Numbered from the stretch's first letter, positions 46,487 through 55,706 are shown. The stretch: 64,000 bases of DNA from Haloferax litoreum (GCF_009674605.1 NZ_WKJO01000001.1:248001-312000); one strand, 5' to 3'. Notes: generated by a model from the letters alone, not told the origin. Made by a program: numbers and translations.

Positions 46487-47635
46487 CTACTTCTCTCTCG
46501 ATTCTCCGTCACCGTCGAGTGTCATCCCGTCGACCACCGCGAACGACTCGTCCCCGTCGAATCGGCGGGGGTCGAACTGCTGTGGGAGCGGTTCGTCTGC
46601 TGTCCCGAGAACCGCGTCTCCGAGGAGTTCGCCAATCGCCGGTGCCCACATGAAGCCGTGGCCGTGCCATCCCGCGGCGACGTAGAGGCCATCGGCGACT
46701 GCACCGACGAGAGGATTTCGGTCAGGCGTGGCCCCGCAAAGGCCGGCCCACGCGCGTTCGACCGTCGGTTCCGTCTTCGTCCGGTGTGAAGTCGCCGTGA
46801 GCGACTCGCGGACGAACCAGTCGTCGGCAGTCGCATCCCAGTCCATCGGGTCTGCTTCGACGGGTTCGACACCATCGCCTGCGAGGACACCCGCCGGGTG
46901 GGGACGGAGGTACGATTCGTTTGTCGCGTCGTAGACGGTTGGGCCGTCGTACTCGCACTCGCCGACGAGCGCCTGCACGCGGTACGGTTTGAGCGCGATT
47001 GGATAGCCGGCGTCGGCGAGGAGACGGCGCGAGTGAACGCCTGCGGCGACGACGACGGCGTCGAAGCGCGCAGTTACCACGTCGTCGATGGCGACGCCCG
47101 GCGGGTCGGCACGAACCGACACCGCGTCGCCGAGGCGGAACTCTACGCCGGCGTCTTCGCACCTCTCGACGAACAGGTCGACGTACGCCCCGGGGTCGGC
47201 CCACCCAGCGTTCTCGGCGACGCCCGCGAGGGTGACGTCGTCGGTCTGGATGGGAAATCGCTCCCCGAGTTCGTCGGCAGTGACCGTCGAAACGTCGCGG
47301 CCGTGGACCTGCATGCGTTCGACTGCCTCCCGGAGTGCGGACGCCGACGCGTCGTCTCCGGTCCGAGCGAGGAAGACGTAGGGAGTCTCGTGGAAGACGA
47401 ACGCTCGGTCTCCCGACAGTGAGCGAAACCGGGCCATCGCGCGGTCGGCGACAGACACGTCGATGTCTTCGGCGTAGGCGTCGTAACAGATGCCCGCCGC
47501 ACGACCCGTCATCCCCGCCCCGGGCGTGTCTCGTTCGAAGAGGGTGACCCGCGCGCCGTTCGCTGCGAGGTCGGCGGCAACGGTCAGACCGACCGCACCC
47601 GCGCCGACGACGGCGACTCGTTCGGGAGACTGCAT
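46487..47635 (-). CDS. FAD-dependent oxidoreductase of the DAO family
   Basis: 382 residues. N-terminal dinucleotide-binding motif VAVVGAGAVGLTVAADLAANGARVTLFERD (GxGxxG). A D-amino-acid-oxidase-like substrate domain follows (SYLRPHPAGVLAGDG, RAWAGLCGATPDRNPLVG), and the C-terminal FAD contact is GLYVAAGWHGHGFMWAPAIG. It resembles glycine/sarcosine oxidase-like enzymes; the amine substrate cannot be fixed from sequence. It lies 65 bases downstream of the TIM-barrel gene at 47701 on the same strand. Confidence 0.85.
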   Translation of the reverse strand: MQSPERVAVVGAGAVGLTVAADLAANGARVTLFERDTPGAGMTGRAAGICYDAYAEDIDVSVADRAMARFRSLSGDRAFVFHETPYVFLARTGDDASASALREAVERMQVHGRDVSTVTADELGERFPIQTDDVTLAGVAENAGWADPGAYVDLFVERCEDAGVEFRLGDAVSVRADPPGVAIDDVVTARFDAVVVAAGVHSRRLLADAGYPIALKPYRVQALVGECEYDGPTVYDATNESYLRPHPAGVLAGDGVEPVEADPMDWDATADDWFVRESLTATSHRTKTEPTVERAWAGLCGATPDRNPLVGAVADGLYVAAGWHGHGFMWAPAIGELLGDAVLGTADEPLPQQFDPRRFDGDESFAVVDGMTLDGDGESREK

Positions 47636-47700
47636 ACCCCGCGCTGGGTCGTGATACTACTTGAAAGAACGGGAAAAACCGAATCGAGGAGGCGTCTCGC

Positions 47701-48483
47701 TTACTCCGCGAACTCGTCGACGCCGCGTGCGGGATAGCCGACGACGAGGTCGACACCGACGTCACGGAGGTCGTCGATACGGTGGCGAACGTCCGTCACC
47801 GACCCGATGAGTGCGTAGTCACGGGCGGCTTTGAGGAGGACCTCTCGCGCGCGACCCTTGGCGGACGAGTCTGTGGGTGCGTCGTCCGGGAGTGCCCGCG
47901 CGACGGGACGTCGCCGGGAGATGTAGGCCCCGACGGCGTCGAGAATCTCGTCGTCGTCGTCAGTCAGTGCGGTCGGCGCGTAGAGTGCGACTTCTCCGTC
48001 GAATCCGGCAGCGCGAAGGGCGCGAACGTCTCGCCGTGTCGACCGAGAGAGCAGTTCGTACTGCGTGCCGCCCGCCGCGAGAGCGATGCGCTCGATTCCT
48101 TCGGTGCCGACCCACGCGTCCGGTGTCCGCTCTCTGGCCGCTTTGAGTCGGGGAGCGACCGGCCGTCTCTTCTCTTCGTCGGTCAGGTAGGCGGGGTGGC
48201 CCGCGACGAGTACCTGCCAAATGCCGTCGGGAAGCCACTCGTACAGTGAGTCGTCGCCGAGCGGGTCGAACCCATCGGCCCGAACCGGCGTCGTCAGTCT
48301 GACTTCCTTCTCGCCCGCGAGTGTTTCGAGAACCTCGCGTTCGGGCATCCGGTGGCGACCCTCGTAGTCGATGGCGACGATATCCAGTGGGATATCGACC
48401 GCTCGACGCACGTCACACTCGGCGGGTTTGAGTGCGACAGCGTCCAATCCGGCTTTCGAGACCGCACGTCCGGCGGTCAGCAT
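47701..48483 (-). CDS. TIM-barrel protein, luciferase-monooxygenase-like
   Basis: 260 residues, start uncertain: the ATG at 48483 has an A/T-rich stretch only about 15 bases upstream, so a later start is possible. It reads as an alpha/beta barrel (AGLDAVALKP, DIVAIDYEG, WVGTEGIERIALAAGGTQYELL, FDGEVALYAPTALTDD). The end LIGSVTDVRHRIDDLRDVGVDLVVGYPARG resembles the last strand of F420-dependent luciferase-like enzymes. Haloarchaeal DUF7388 from memory. Substrate and cofactor are not shown by the sequence. Confidence 0.7.
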   Translation of the reverse strand: MLTAGRAVSKAGLDAVALKPAECDVRRAVDIPLDIVAIDYEGRHRMPEREVLETLAGEKEVRLTTPVRADGFDPLGDDSLYEWLPDGIWQVLVAGHPAYLTDEEKRRPVAPRLKAARERTPDAWVGTEGIERIALAAGGTQYELLSRSTRRDVRALRAAGFDGEVALYAPTALTDDDDEILDAVGAYISRRRPVARALPDDAPTDSSAKGRAREVLLKAARDYALIGSVTDVRHRIDDLRDVGVDLVVGYPARGVDEFAE

Positions 48484-48875
48484 GCTATCACCACAAAAAT
48501 TTCAGTACCGTCGCGGAACGCGATCCATCGTCTGTGCGACCATGTGAGAGCGGATAGCGCGGATGAGGCCAAAACCCTGTCGGTGACGGCGACGTTGACC
48601 ACGCCAGACGGGCGTTATATACGCTCGTCGTGGCGACCCCGCCGAGTGACCCTACTATCACGATTATAGCAGACAGTGCCGCCAGTCGGTGGTTCGCGTC
48701 TCTAACCCACAGGATTGTGTATTTCACACACTTGTTTAACCGAGTGAAATCCCAGATTCTGGGGCGAACAGGGTCTGAGAACCGGTTTCGGTGATTCCCA
48801 GTTCCATGGATTCGAAAACGACTCTCCCTTTATATGTCACGTCGCTCCGACGGTTTAGATGTAAGGTGAACTAAG
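48484..48875. other. 392-base divergent spacer, no gene of normal size
   Basis: AT-rich relative to its flanks. It holds the doxX promoter near its right end and an AT-rich GTTATATAC element near 48612 usable in either direction. A short inverted repeat TGTG-TATTT-CACA near 48716-48728 could be an operator. On the minus strand a 13-codon frame (48543 to 48502) ends about 20 bases before the gene at 48483; its significance is unknown. Confidence 0.5.
48827..48835 (+). promoter_or_regulatory. TATA box and ribosome site for doxX
   Basis: CTTTATATG puts transcription start near 48858. AGGTGA (48864-48869) lies 6 bases before the ATG at 48876, one of the clearer ribosome sites in the window. Confidence 0.55.
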
Positions 48876-49406
48876 ATGGCCGAAACCGGACAAATTCAGA
48901 TGCTGGGGAACCGCATGGACTTCGACTACTCGCAAGGCGTCACGGGCTACGTGCTCGTCCTCGTCCGTGTCCTGACGGGGTACTGGTTCCTCCACGCAGG
49001 CTGGGGGAAGTTGATGGCTGCCGAACCCTTCAACGCGGCGGGCTGGATGGCGAACGCCACCGCGGGTTCGCCCGTCCACGGCTTCCTCGTGTGGGCGGCC
49101 AACACCCCGTGGATGCTGGAGTTCACGAACCTCATGATTCCGGCCGGTGAGTTCCTCATCGGTCTCGGCATCCTCGTGGGTGCCCTCACCCGCCTCGCCG
49201 CCTTCTTCGGCGGCTTCCTGATGGTGTTCTTCTACCTCGGGAACGCGGACTGGGGCCACGGCTACGTCAACGGCGACCTGTTCGGCCTCCTGATGTTCGT
49301 CATCGTCGGCACCCTCGCCGCAGGACGCATCTACGGCCTCGACGCCATCATCGAGAAGATGGAGTTCGTCCAGCAACGCCCCGTCCTCAAGTACCTCCTC
49401 GGCTGA
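48876..49406 (+). CDS. DoxX-family membrane protein
   Basis: 176 residues with four membrane helices (GYVLVLVRVLTGYWFLHAGWGKL, FTNLMIPAGEFLIGLGILVGAL, LAAFFGGFLMVFFYLGNA, LFGLLMFVIVGTLAAG). The DoxX signature RxxxGxxFxxxGxxKL is seen as RVLTGYWFLHAGWGKLM. DoxX proteins are linked to thiosulfate:quinone oxidoreductase in Acidianus and to oxidative stress functions elsewhere; no sulfur genes are adjacent, so the role here is open. Own promoter with a good ribosome site. Confidence 0.88.
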   Translation: MAETGQIQMLGNRMDFDYSQGVTGYVLVLVRVLTGYWFLHAGWGKLMAAEPFNAAGWMANATAGSPVHGFLVWAANTPWMLEFTNLMIPAGEFLIGLGILVGALTRLAAFFGGFLMVFFYLGNADWGHGYVNGDLFGLLMFVIVGTLAAGRIYGLDAIIEKMEFVQQRPVLKYLLG

Positions 49407-49521
49407 ACGGCCGAAGGCGGACGTGGGGGGGTCGTGGCGGACTCATTTTTCGACGTGCTACAGACCGAGAGCGACAGTGTCGTCGTGGCCCGGTCGGGGG
49501 CTAGAGTAGGTACGCGACCGG

Positions 49522-50118
49522 TCAGACAGGATAGTCGGCGTCGGGGTCGACCACACGGTCGACTTCTGGCGGGACGTTCCACTCGGTCGTGAGTTCGAGC
49601 AGTTGGACGAGCATTCGACCGGTCGCACCCCAGACGGTGTAGCCGTCGACGTGGAAGAAATGCAGTCGTATCTCACCGTACTTCGGGTGGTCGCGGAGTT
49701 CCGACTCGTAGTTCGACCGGTCGGTCAAGTCGTCGACTGCCAGCGCCGCAATCTCGGCGACTTCCCGGTGGTCGGGGTCGTACTCCCGGTCCGGGATTGT
49801 CGCGACGAACGGCGTGACACTGTAGTCCGTTATGGTGAGAATGTCGTCGAGTTGGCCGTGGAACGTGACTTCCTCGGAGCGAAGGCCAATCTCTTCGTTC
49901 GACTCGCGGAGCGCAGTCGCTCGGAGGTCCGCGTCGGCGGGTTCGCGCCCGCCGCCGGGGAAACTCATCTGACCGGGATGTTCGCCGAGGTGGTCCGCGC
50001 GCTTCGTGAACAGCACGTGCGGTCGCTCGTCGCGGAACAACACGGGGGCGATGACCGCCGCCCGCCGTCCCGCCTCGACTGTCACCGGTTCGTGTCGGGT
50101 GACGCCCGCGAGGTCCAT
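49522..50118 (-). CDS. Nudix hydrolase
   Basis: 198 residues from the ATG at 50118 (MDLAGVTRHEPVTVEAG). The Nudix box is GGGREPADADLRATALRESNEEIGL, matching GX5EX7REUXEEXGU with a substitution at the first Glu position. The preceding HPGQMSFPGG is typical of CoA pyrophosphatase-type (NudL) Nudix enzymes, so coenzyme A is a plausible substrate. The frame is open far upstream through the neighbouring genes but that part is not coding. Last gene of a three-gene leftward operon (29-base gap). Confidence 0.87.
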   Translation of the reverse strand: MDLAGVTRHEPVTVEAGRRAAVIAPVLFRDERPHVLFTKRADHLGEHPGQMSFPGGGREPADADLRATALRESNEEIGLRSEEVTFHGQLDDILTITDYSVTPFVATIPDREYDPDHREVAEIAALAVDDLTDRSNYESELRDHPKYGEIRLHFFHVDGYTVWGATGRMLVQLLELTTEWNVPPEVDRVVDPDADYPV

Positions 50119-50147
50119 CGTCACGATTCGTAAAGTGATGACACGAC

Positions 50148-50636
50148 TTAGGCCTGCCCCTCTTCGGCCAATGCTGCGTCCAGTCTGTCCCTGATGTCGG
50201 TCACGTCGGCGTCTGCCCACGCTTCGAGGTCGTACGTCACGTCGAGGAGATGAGCAATCTCGTCGCTGTCGCCCGATTCGACCGCCTCGGCCGCCGCCGT
50301 CCGGAGGCGCGATTCGACCTGTTCGACGAGGTCGTTCCGCGGCACGTCGCGGACGGAAACGTCGAGAATGTGCGGCAAGTCCTCCGCCCGCGGTGGGAGT
50401 GTGGGAAACGCCATCGGGCCGACAGTGAGGAGTTCGTCTGCTTCGTCGGGGGTCTCGTAGGCGACGAGATAGTACGCGTCGAGAGCGTCCGAGACGACGT
50501 CCGCGAGTGCGTCGGCGTCTGTCTCGTGGCCCTGTTTGAACGCGAGTTCGTCGAGCGCGTGTTCGAGTTCGTCGCGAGTGAGTGCGCCGAAGAGGTCGAC
50601 GATGCCGGCAAGGTCGTCGTAGGTGGACTCGCTCAT
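50148..50636 (-). CDS. acidic soluble protein of unknown function
   Basis: 162 residues from the ATG at 50636 (MSESTYDDLAGIVDLF). Mostly helical and very acidic (LTRDELEHALDELAFKQGHETD, DALADVVSDALDAYYLVAYE), with a DNA-binding-like helical pattern in the first 40 residues. Resembles haloarchaeal DUF7109 (from memory). Its start overlaps the stop of the glycosyltransferase upstream by four bases (ATGA), so the two are co-translated, which suggests a linked role. Confidence 0.75.
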   Translation of the reverse strand: MSESTYDDLAGIVDLFGALTRDELEHALDELAFKQGHETDADALADVVSDALDAYYLVAYETPDEADELLTVGPMAFPTLPPRAEDLPHILDVSVRDVPRNDLVEQVESRLRTAAAEAVESGDSDEIAHLLDVTYDLEAWADADVTDIRDRLDAALAEEGQA

Positions 50637-51739
50637 CGGCCCACCTCTCCACGAACCGCGTCGATATCGGCCCGCGCCGCGGCCAGCACGTCCGCGGGCG
50701 ATAGTGGTGCATCGTTCCACGCCGGAAGTCGCGTGTCGTCTCCCGGTTCGACCACGGCCTGCGCGTACGTCTCGACCTGTTCACGCTCGCCGGCCCGGTC
50801 GTAGTCGAAGTCGTTGAACGCCGCGTCGGCGGCGTACTGTTCGACGAACTGGAAGCCGGTCTCGCGGTAGCGCTCGGCGAGTGTCTCGAAGTCGGGTGTG
50901 CCGCCGTGTTCGACGACAGTTTGGAGGAGCGTTCGGCCGACAGACTCACTCATGTCCGAGAGTCCCGTTGGGCCACTGACCGCCCGGTGGTCGTGTTCGT
51001 ACGCACCGAGGTCCACCTGTGCGCTGCGCTCGAATCCAGCGTGTGCAAAGGCATCGCCGAGCGTTCCGACCTCCAGTCCCCAGTCCCGAGGGGAACGCAT
51101 CTGCAACGCGAGGTCACCGGTCATGGCGAACTCGCCGGCGAGCGCGTATCGGAACGATTCGAGGTAGTGGACGATTGGCGCATCCGTCTCGTCGGCGAGG
51201 GTGCGGACGAGTGGCGCGTAGAAGAGCCTGAAGAGTCGGCCGTACAGATTCCCGTCTTCGACGCGGGCGTAGTACCCCTTCGAGAAGTCGTGGCCGTGGG
51301 CGAGCGGAAACAGGAGTCGCGAGACGTACCGCTCGTCGTAGGTCTTGGTGTCCGCGTCGTGGACGACGACGTAGTCTTCGTCGGCGGCGACCCCGAGTGC
51401 AAGCCACACGTCGCGGCCCTTGCCTCGCACGCCGTCGATGCCACTCTCTTCGAGTAAGTCCGCGACGCGCGGCCCGTCGCACCACAACACGTCGAGTGGG
51501 AGGTCGAAGTCGGCTAACCAATCGACGAAGGGCACGACACGGTCGGCGGGGGCGCGAAGCGGAACGACGACACGGGCGGGCGAGAGTGACTCCAGCGTCG
51601 AGAGGACGCGCTCTGCCGCGAGGCCGGCGTACTCTCGTTCGGTCATGGGGACGACCACGGCCGCACGGTCCGTGGGGGCGTCGGGGACCGTCCCCGAGAG
51701 GTCGTGGAGCGTCGTGACCCGCTCTTGTACGTACTCCAT
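50633..51739 (-). CDS. GT81-type glycosyltransferase (glucosyl/mannosyl-3-phosphoglycerate synthase-like)
   Basis: 368 residues from the ATG at 51739 (MEYVQERVTTLHDLSG). Retaining GT-A family: AAVVVPMTEREYAG, GVRGKGRDVWLALGVAADEDYVVVHDADTKTY with the metal-binding D-x-D-like HDAD, then FSKGYYARVEDGNLYGRLFRLFY and LTGD-type EFAMTGDLALQMRS. GT81/MpgS-like enzymes join glucose or mannose to 3-phosphoglycerate en route to glucosyl- or mannosylglycerate, a compatible solute. The matching phosphatase is not in this window, so the product remains uncertain. Confidence 0.75.
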   Translation of the reverse strand: MEYVQERVTTLHDLSGTVPDAPTDRAAVVVPMTEREYAGLAAERVLSTLESLSPARVVVPLRAPADRVVPFVDWLADFDLPLDVLWCDGPRVADLLEESGIDGVRGKGRDVWLALGVAADEDYVVVHDADTKTYDERYVSRLLFPLAHGHDFSKGYYARVEDGNLYGRLFRLFYAPLVRTLADETDAPIVHYLESFRYALAGEFAMTGDLALQMRSPRDWGLEVGTLGDAFAHAGFERSAQVDLGAYEHDHRAVSGPTGLSDMSESVGRTLLQTVVEHGGTPDFETLAERYRETGFQFVEQYAADAAFNDFDYDRAGEREQVETYAQAVVEPGDDTRLPAWNDAPLSPADVLAAARADIDAVRGEVGR

Positions 51740-51803
51740 CAGTACGGTGGTTGGACTGGGTGAGCAAAAGTGCGGCGAGAGGCGGGGTGGTCTCCCGCTC
51801 GCC

Positions 51804-53000
51804 TCAGTTCGGCAAGCGGCCCGCACGCTGGAAGACGACGAGTCCGGTGACGACGGCGCTCAGACCGAGGGCGAACCCGACGAACACTTGGTCGAACGTG
51901 TAACCCACGTCGGTCAAGTATCCGACTGTCCCCGACCCACTGGCCTGGAAAATCATCATCCCGAAGGAGTACACCGAGTACGCGCTGCCGCGACTCTCGT
52001 CGGGGAGCGTATCGAGCAGGTAGGCGTCGAGCGCCGGAAACAGACTGTGGATGACGTAGCCCACGATAGCCGTGACGACGAGCAACGCGAAGAGGCCAGT
52101 CGTCTGCGTGAGGACGAACACCGAGAGAACGAAGGCGACGAGGACGCCGAGGATGTAGGGGACGCGCGGCAGTCTGTCGGCGAGGCGGCCAGAGAAGAAG
52201 AACGCCGGCACGCCCGCGCCGAAGACGACGGTGAGCATGTTTCGCGCCGTCGCCGCCGGGAGGCCTTTGGTCACCATGTAGAGTTCGTAGAAGTTGAACA
52301 GGCCCTGCCAGACGAATCCGGTGAACCCGAGAATGACGACGCCGGTGAGGATGATGCGCCACTCCTTACGGACGGCGCCGATGAGGTCACGGTCCGCCGC
52401 GCCCGCGTCGGGGAGTTCGGTAGACCGCGAGGTGAAGAAGAGTGCGAGCGTGACTACGGCGGCGGCGATACCGATGCAGACGAAGACGAGTTGCCACGAC
52501 GCGGAGACGAACCCGAGTTGGGCCGTCACGGAGGGGCCGACGGCGAGGACGAGGGTGACGAACGGGGCGACGCCGACGGCCGCAAGTTGGCTCGCAGTGC
52601 CGTGGATACCCATCGCGCGGCCGACGCGTTCGGGGTAGAGTTCGCTCACCAGTGGGTTGGCGGCGACGAAGTACGCACCCGAGGCGAGGCCCATCGAGGC
52701 GGCACCGACCATCAGCATCTCGATGGACTCTGCGCTCGCTGTCAGTATCGAGGCGGCGACGAGGATGACGCCGGTTCCGAGGACGACGTGGTGGCGAGGA
52801 ACCCGCGTGAGAAGCCATCCCGTGGGAACGCGGAGACTGGCACTGCCAAGCCACACGAGCGTCGCGACGAATCCGACCGTCGCGCGGTTGACGTCGAAGA
52901 AGGTGATAAACTCGCCGAGGAGGGGGGCAAAGACGACACGAGCGAGATTGACGAGCAGCACCATCCCGCAGAGGGTTCCAAAGAGGCGGCCACGTGACAC
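51804..53000 (-). CDS. MFS transporter (NarK/oxalate-formate-like)
   Basis: 398 residues with 12 hydrophobic helices (GTLCGMVLLVNLARVVFAPLL to FVGFALGLSAVVTGLVVF). The loop 2-3 motif reads WLGSASLRVPTGWLLTRVPRHH and the loop 4-5 region RVGRAMGIHGTASQLAAVG, patterns seen in archaeal MFS transporters of anions and sugars. Substrate not predictable. It lies 64 bases upstream of the GT81 operon on the same strand and may be its first gene. Confidence 0.83.
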   Translation of the reverse strand: MSRGRLFGTLCGMVLLVNLARVVFAPLLGEFITFFDVNRATVGFVATLVWLGSASLRVPTGWLLTRVPRHHVVLGTGVILVAASILTASAESIEMLMVGAASMGLASGAYFVAANPLVSELYPERVGRAMGIHGTASQLAAVGVAPFVTLVLAVGPSVTAQLGFVSASWQLVFVCIGIAAAVVTLALFFTSRSTELPDAGAADRDLIGAVRKEWRIILTGVVILGFTGFVWQGLFNFYELYMVTKGLPAATARNMLTVVFGAGVPAFFFSGRLADRLPRVPYILGVLVAFVLSVFVLTQTTGLFALLVVTAIVGYVIHSLFPALDAYLLDTLPDESRGSAYSVYSFGMMIFQASGSGTVGYLTDVGYTFDQVFVGFALGLSAVVTGLVVFQRAGRLPN

Positions 53001-53068
53001 GCTCGAAAGCGCGCACCCCGTAGTGACAACACTTTCGAACCGAGAGACGGTTGCCGGGTCGCCGGCGG

Positions 53069-53077
53069 GTTTTTATG
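53069..53077 (+). promoter_or_regulatory. TATA box for the small zinc-finger gene
   Basis: GTTTTTATG, centred 27 bases before the ATG at 53100; leaderless spacing supports the small gene. Confidence 0.55.
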
Positions 53078-53099
53078 TTCGTTACACAAACGACCGTTT

Positions 53100-53270
53100 A
53101 TGAAGACAACGCGGAAGGGCCTTCGAGACGGCGAATTGGAGAAAGATACGTACGGCCGACTGACGTGTGCGGTGTGCGGCGAGTCACTCAAGAAGAAGAA
53201 CGACCCCGACGAAGTGTTCGCGCTTCGAATCTGCCCGGACTGCGGAACCGAGTGGAAAGAACTCAGATAA
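53100..53270 (+). CDS. 56-residue zinc-finger protein (HVO_0758 family)
   Basis: ATG at 53100 to TAA at 53268-53270. Two CPxCG-like pairs form one zinc site: CAVCGESL and CPDCGTEW. The rest is basic at the N-terminus (MKTTRKGLRDGELEKDTYGR), which could bind RNA or DNA. Small CPxCG proteins of this type are known and abundant in Haloferax, and this one matches the family named after HVO_0758. It is too short to stand out among longer out-of-frame readings, but its TATA box is well placed. Confidence 0.85.
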   Translation: MKTTRKGLRDGELEKDTYGRLTCAVCGESLKKKNDPDEVFALRICPDCGTEWKELR

Positions 53271-53354
53271 CCCTGTAGGCCGCTCCCGCGAACGACCCGA
53301 TTCGACGACAGATTGGTACCTGTCGACGAAAGCCCTCCCGGTCGGCGACCGACC

Positions 53355-54446
53355 TCACTCGAAGACGGAATCGAACGCCCGCGCTCCGAGTGGGTCGAAC
53401 GTGCCGGCAGCGACGTTCTCTGCGACGTGTTCTGACGACGACGCACCGACTAACGCGGCAGTGACACCCGGTGCACTCCGCGAGAAGTTGAGCGCGCGCT
53501 GGGCGAACGTATCTCCCGAGAGGACGTCGTCTATCGACGACGGAATCTGCGCGGCGAGGTCACCCTGTGCGATGCTCGCGCTGGTGAAGACGTGCAAGTC
53601 GTGTTCGTGAGCGTACCACAGCGCACTCGTCGCCTCGCCGTCGTCCGTCTCGTGGGCGTCGACGGAGAACGCGTCGGCCATCACGACGTTGAACGGCAGT
53701 TGAATCGCGTCGAGTGCCGACTCCTCGTTTCCGACCGTCTCGGCCGCGCGTTCGGCCCGGCGGACGACTTCCGGGAGCGAGAGGTACGCCTCGTGGTCGG
53801 GCGCGACGCGGAACGCTTCCCACGTCGCGACGCCGTAGCGGCCGATATCGTCCGCGGCGACTCGCCGTTCGAGCACTTCGAAGGCCGCTTCGATGCGGTC
53901 GTAGACGGTCTCACGGTCGGCGATAGCCAACTGCGTCTCGGGGTTGTGGAGGTAGTAGAGGTCGATGTGGTCGAGGCCAGTCAGGTCGAGCGAGCGGTCG
54001 ACCATCTCGTCGACGAACGTCGGCGCGATGGTGTGACTGCCGTGGGCGAGTTCGTCCGCCTCCGCGAGTTCCGCATCGAGAACCGTCTCGCGGATGTACT
54101 GTCCGGGATTCTCGGGGCGTGAGCGGTCGAAGGGGACGAACCCGGCTTTCGAGGCGACGACGACTGCCTCCCGGTCGATGTCCGCCTCGCGGAGTGCGTC
54201 GCCGACGACGCGTTCCGACCGACCGTGGCGGTAGTTCGATGCCGTGTCGACGAGGTTGATACCGCTCTCCAGTGCGAGGACGAGCGACTCGCGGTATCTG
54301 TCGTCTACCTCGTCGGTCGGGTCACCGAGATACGTCCCGATACCGATGCTCGAAACGACGCCGGGTCCGAATCGGCGGAAGAAGGTCCGACCGAAACTGT
54401 CGCCGAAGCGGTCACGGTAAGCCCATGTGCCCGGTCCAGTAGCCAT
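53355..54446 (-). CDS. aldo/keto reductase
   Basis: 363 residues. The (beta/alpha)8 barrel of AKRs: IGIGTYLGDPTDEVDDRY, the catalytic Asp and Tyr in DTASNYRHGRSERVVGDAL, the Lys in VVASKAG, and His in HIDLYYLHNPE. The NADP-binding end is PGVTAALVGASSSEHVAENV. An about 80-residue insertion compared with short AKRs (RPENPGQYIRETVLDAELAE) resembles the YghZ/galactose-type branch. Substrate unknown. Cytoplasmic, single gene. Confidence 0.87.
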   Translation of the reverse strand: MATGPGTWAYRDRFGDSFGRTFFRRFGPGVVSSIGIGTYLGDPTDEVDDRYRESLVLALESGINLVDTASNYRHGRSERVVGDALREADIDREAVVVASKAGFVPFDRSRPENPGQYIRETVLDAELAEADELAHGSHTIAPTFVDEMVDRSLDLTGLDHIDLYYLHNPETQLAIADRETVYDRIEAAFEVLERRVAADDIGRYGVATWEAFRVAPDHEAYLSLPEVVRRAERAAETVGNEESALDAIQLPFNVVMADAFSVDAHETDDGEATSALWYAHEHDLHVFTSASIAQGDLAAQIPSSIDDVLSGDTFAQRALNFSRSAPGVTAALVGASSSEHVAENVAAGTFDPLGARAFDSVFE

Positions 54447-54521
54447 GTCCGGGGCTAAGACACCCGGCGATTAAGGGCCACCGGTCGCGCGACGCGGAAC
54501 GCGGGTCCAGAAGAGAACTGC

Positions 54522-55706
54522 TCAGATGTCGCCTTGAAGCGCCTCGAAGACGCGTTCGACGAGTTCGTCGCGGACGATGCCACCGCCGTTCCCGCCGTCG
54601 GTGACGGTTTCGGGGCGGAGAATCTGCCCGCCGCCCATACGAGCGTGTCCGCCCGCACTCGACCCACGGTAGTCCGTCAGTGCCGCTTCGAGGGTGCGGC
54701 CCATGTGGACTCTGTCGTCGCGAGAGCGACCCGAGAGGTAGACGTTGCCGTCGCGTTCGCCACAGACGACGGCGGCGGTGACACCTTCGAGTTGGATGAG
54801 TTCGTCCGCCGCTTGCGGAATCGCATCGACGTTCGAGAGCGTCCCGATGTCGGCGACGGCGAACGGGCCGCGCACGTCGCGTCCGGCGATTGCGCGGGCC
54901 TTCGCTTCGAGCACCTCGCGGGAGACTTCGGGGTTCGCGATGCGGTCGAGGTGGTCTTCGTTCACACCGGGGAAGAGATACCCTGCGGCGTCGAAGTCTG
55001 CCGACGAACACCCGGCGGTCAGGTGCTTGGTGTCGGTGAGGATGCCGTAGACGAGACCCGTCGCGACCTGTGAGGGGACGGTGTACGTCGAGTTCACCTC
55101 GCTCGCGTGCATGTCCGGCGGCACGGGGTTCGCCCCGAGGTCACGGAAGTACTCCGCGATGATGCTCGAACAGGCACCGTAGTCGGTTCGCACGTCCGTG
55201 AACGCCTCGCCCGTGCCGTCACCCGGATGGTGGTCGACGACTGCGTACGGGAGGACGCCCTCTGCCCCCGCAAAGCCACGTGGGGTGTTGTGGTCCACGA
55301 GGATGACCGCCTCGGCGGCGAGGTCACTCACGTGGTCGATAGCGTCTAAATCGAGGTCGAGAACGGTTCGAAACGCGCGGTTTTCCTGATGTCGAATCTG
55401 GCCGGCGAACTGAATCGTCGGTTTCGTGCCGACCTGTTCGGCGAGACACGCGACCCCGATTGCGGCGGCCATCGCGTCGGGGTCCGGGTTCGGGTGCATG
55501 AGGATAGCGACTTCGTCGACGTCTTCGAGCGCCTCGGCGAAGCGAGCGCCCATCGGGCGCTTGAACCGAATCGCCGCGTAGAGTGCGAGCGCCACGGTTC
55601 CGATGCCGACGACGATAGCCGCCGCTAATTCCGGGTGTGTGCTGACGAACGACCCCACCGACTCGAACACCTCTCCCGAGTCGAACTGTCCCACCGAACC
55701 GACCAT
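54522..55706 (-). CDS. membrane-anchored DHH/DHHA1 phosphoesterase
   Basis: 394 residues from the ATG at 55706 (MVGSVGQFDSGEVFESV). An N-terminal membrane helix at about 25-46 (LAAAIVVGIGTVALALYAAI) precedes a DHH domain: HPNPDPDA (71-78), VDHNTP and VDHHPG, then a CSS/D region (YGACSSIIAEYF, GILTDTKHL). DHHA1 ends it (SSAGGHARMGGGQI). Relatives are nanoRNases, pApA/c-di-AMP phosphodiesterases and RecJ-like nucleases. The anchor recalls GdpP-type c-di-AMP enzymes, so second-messenger hydrolysis is possible but not shown. Confidence 0.83.
   Translation of the reverse strand: MVGSVGQFDSGEVFESVGSFVSTHPELAAAIVVGIGTVALALYAAIRFKRPMGARFAEALEDVDEVAILMHPNPDPDAMAAAIGVACLAEQVGTKPTIQFAGQIRHQENRAFRTVLDLDLDAIDHVSDLAAEAVILVDHNTPRGFAGAEGVLPYAVVDHHPGDGTGEAFTDVRTDYGACSSIIAEYFRDLGANPVPPDMHASEVNSTYTVPSQVATGLVYGILTDTKHLTAGCSSADFDAAGYLFPGVNEDHLDRIANPEVSREVLEAKARAIAGRDVRGPFAVADIGTLSNVDAIPQAADELIQLEGVTAAVVCGERDGNVYLSGRSRDDRVHMGRTLEAALTDYRGSSAGGHARMGGGQILRPETVTDGGNGGGIVRDELVERVFEALQGDI

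Noticed and set aside
53051-53278. 75-codon frame overlapping the zinc-finger gene
   Set aside because: It is out of frame with the CPxCG-type protein that starts at 53100 behind a well-placed TATA box.
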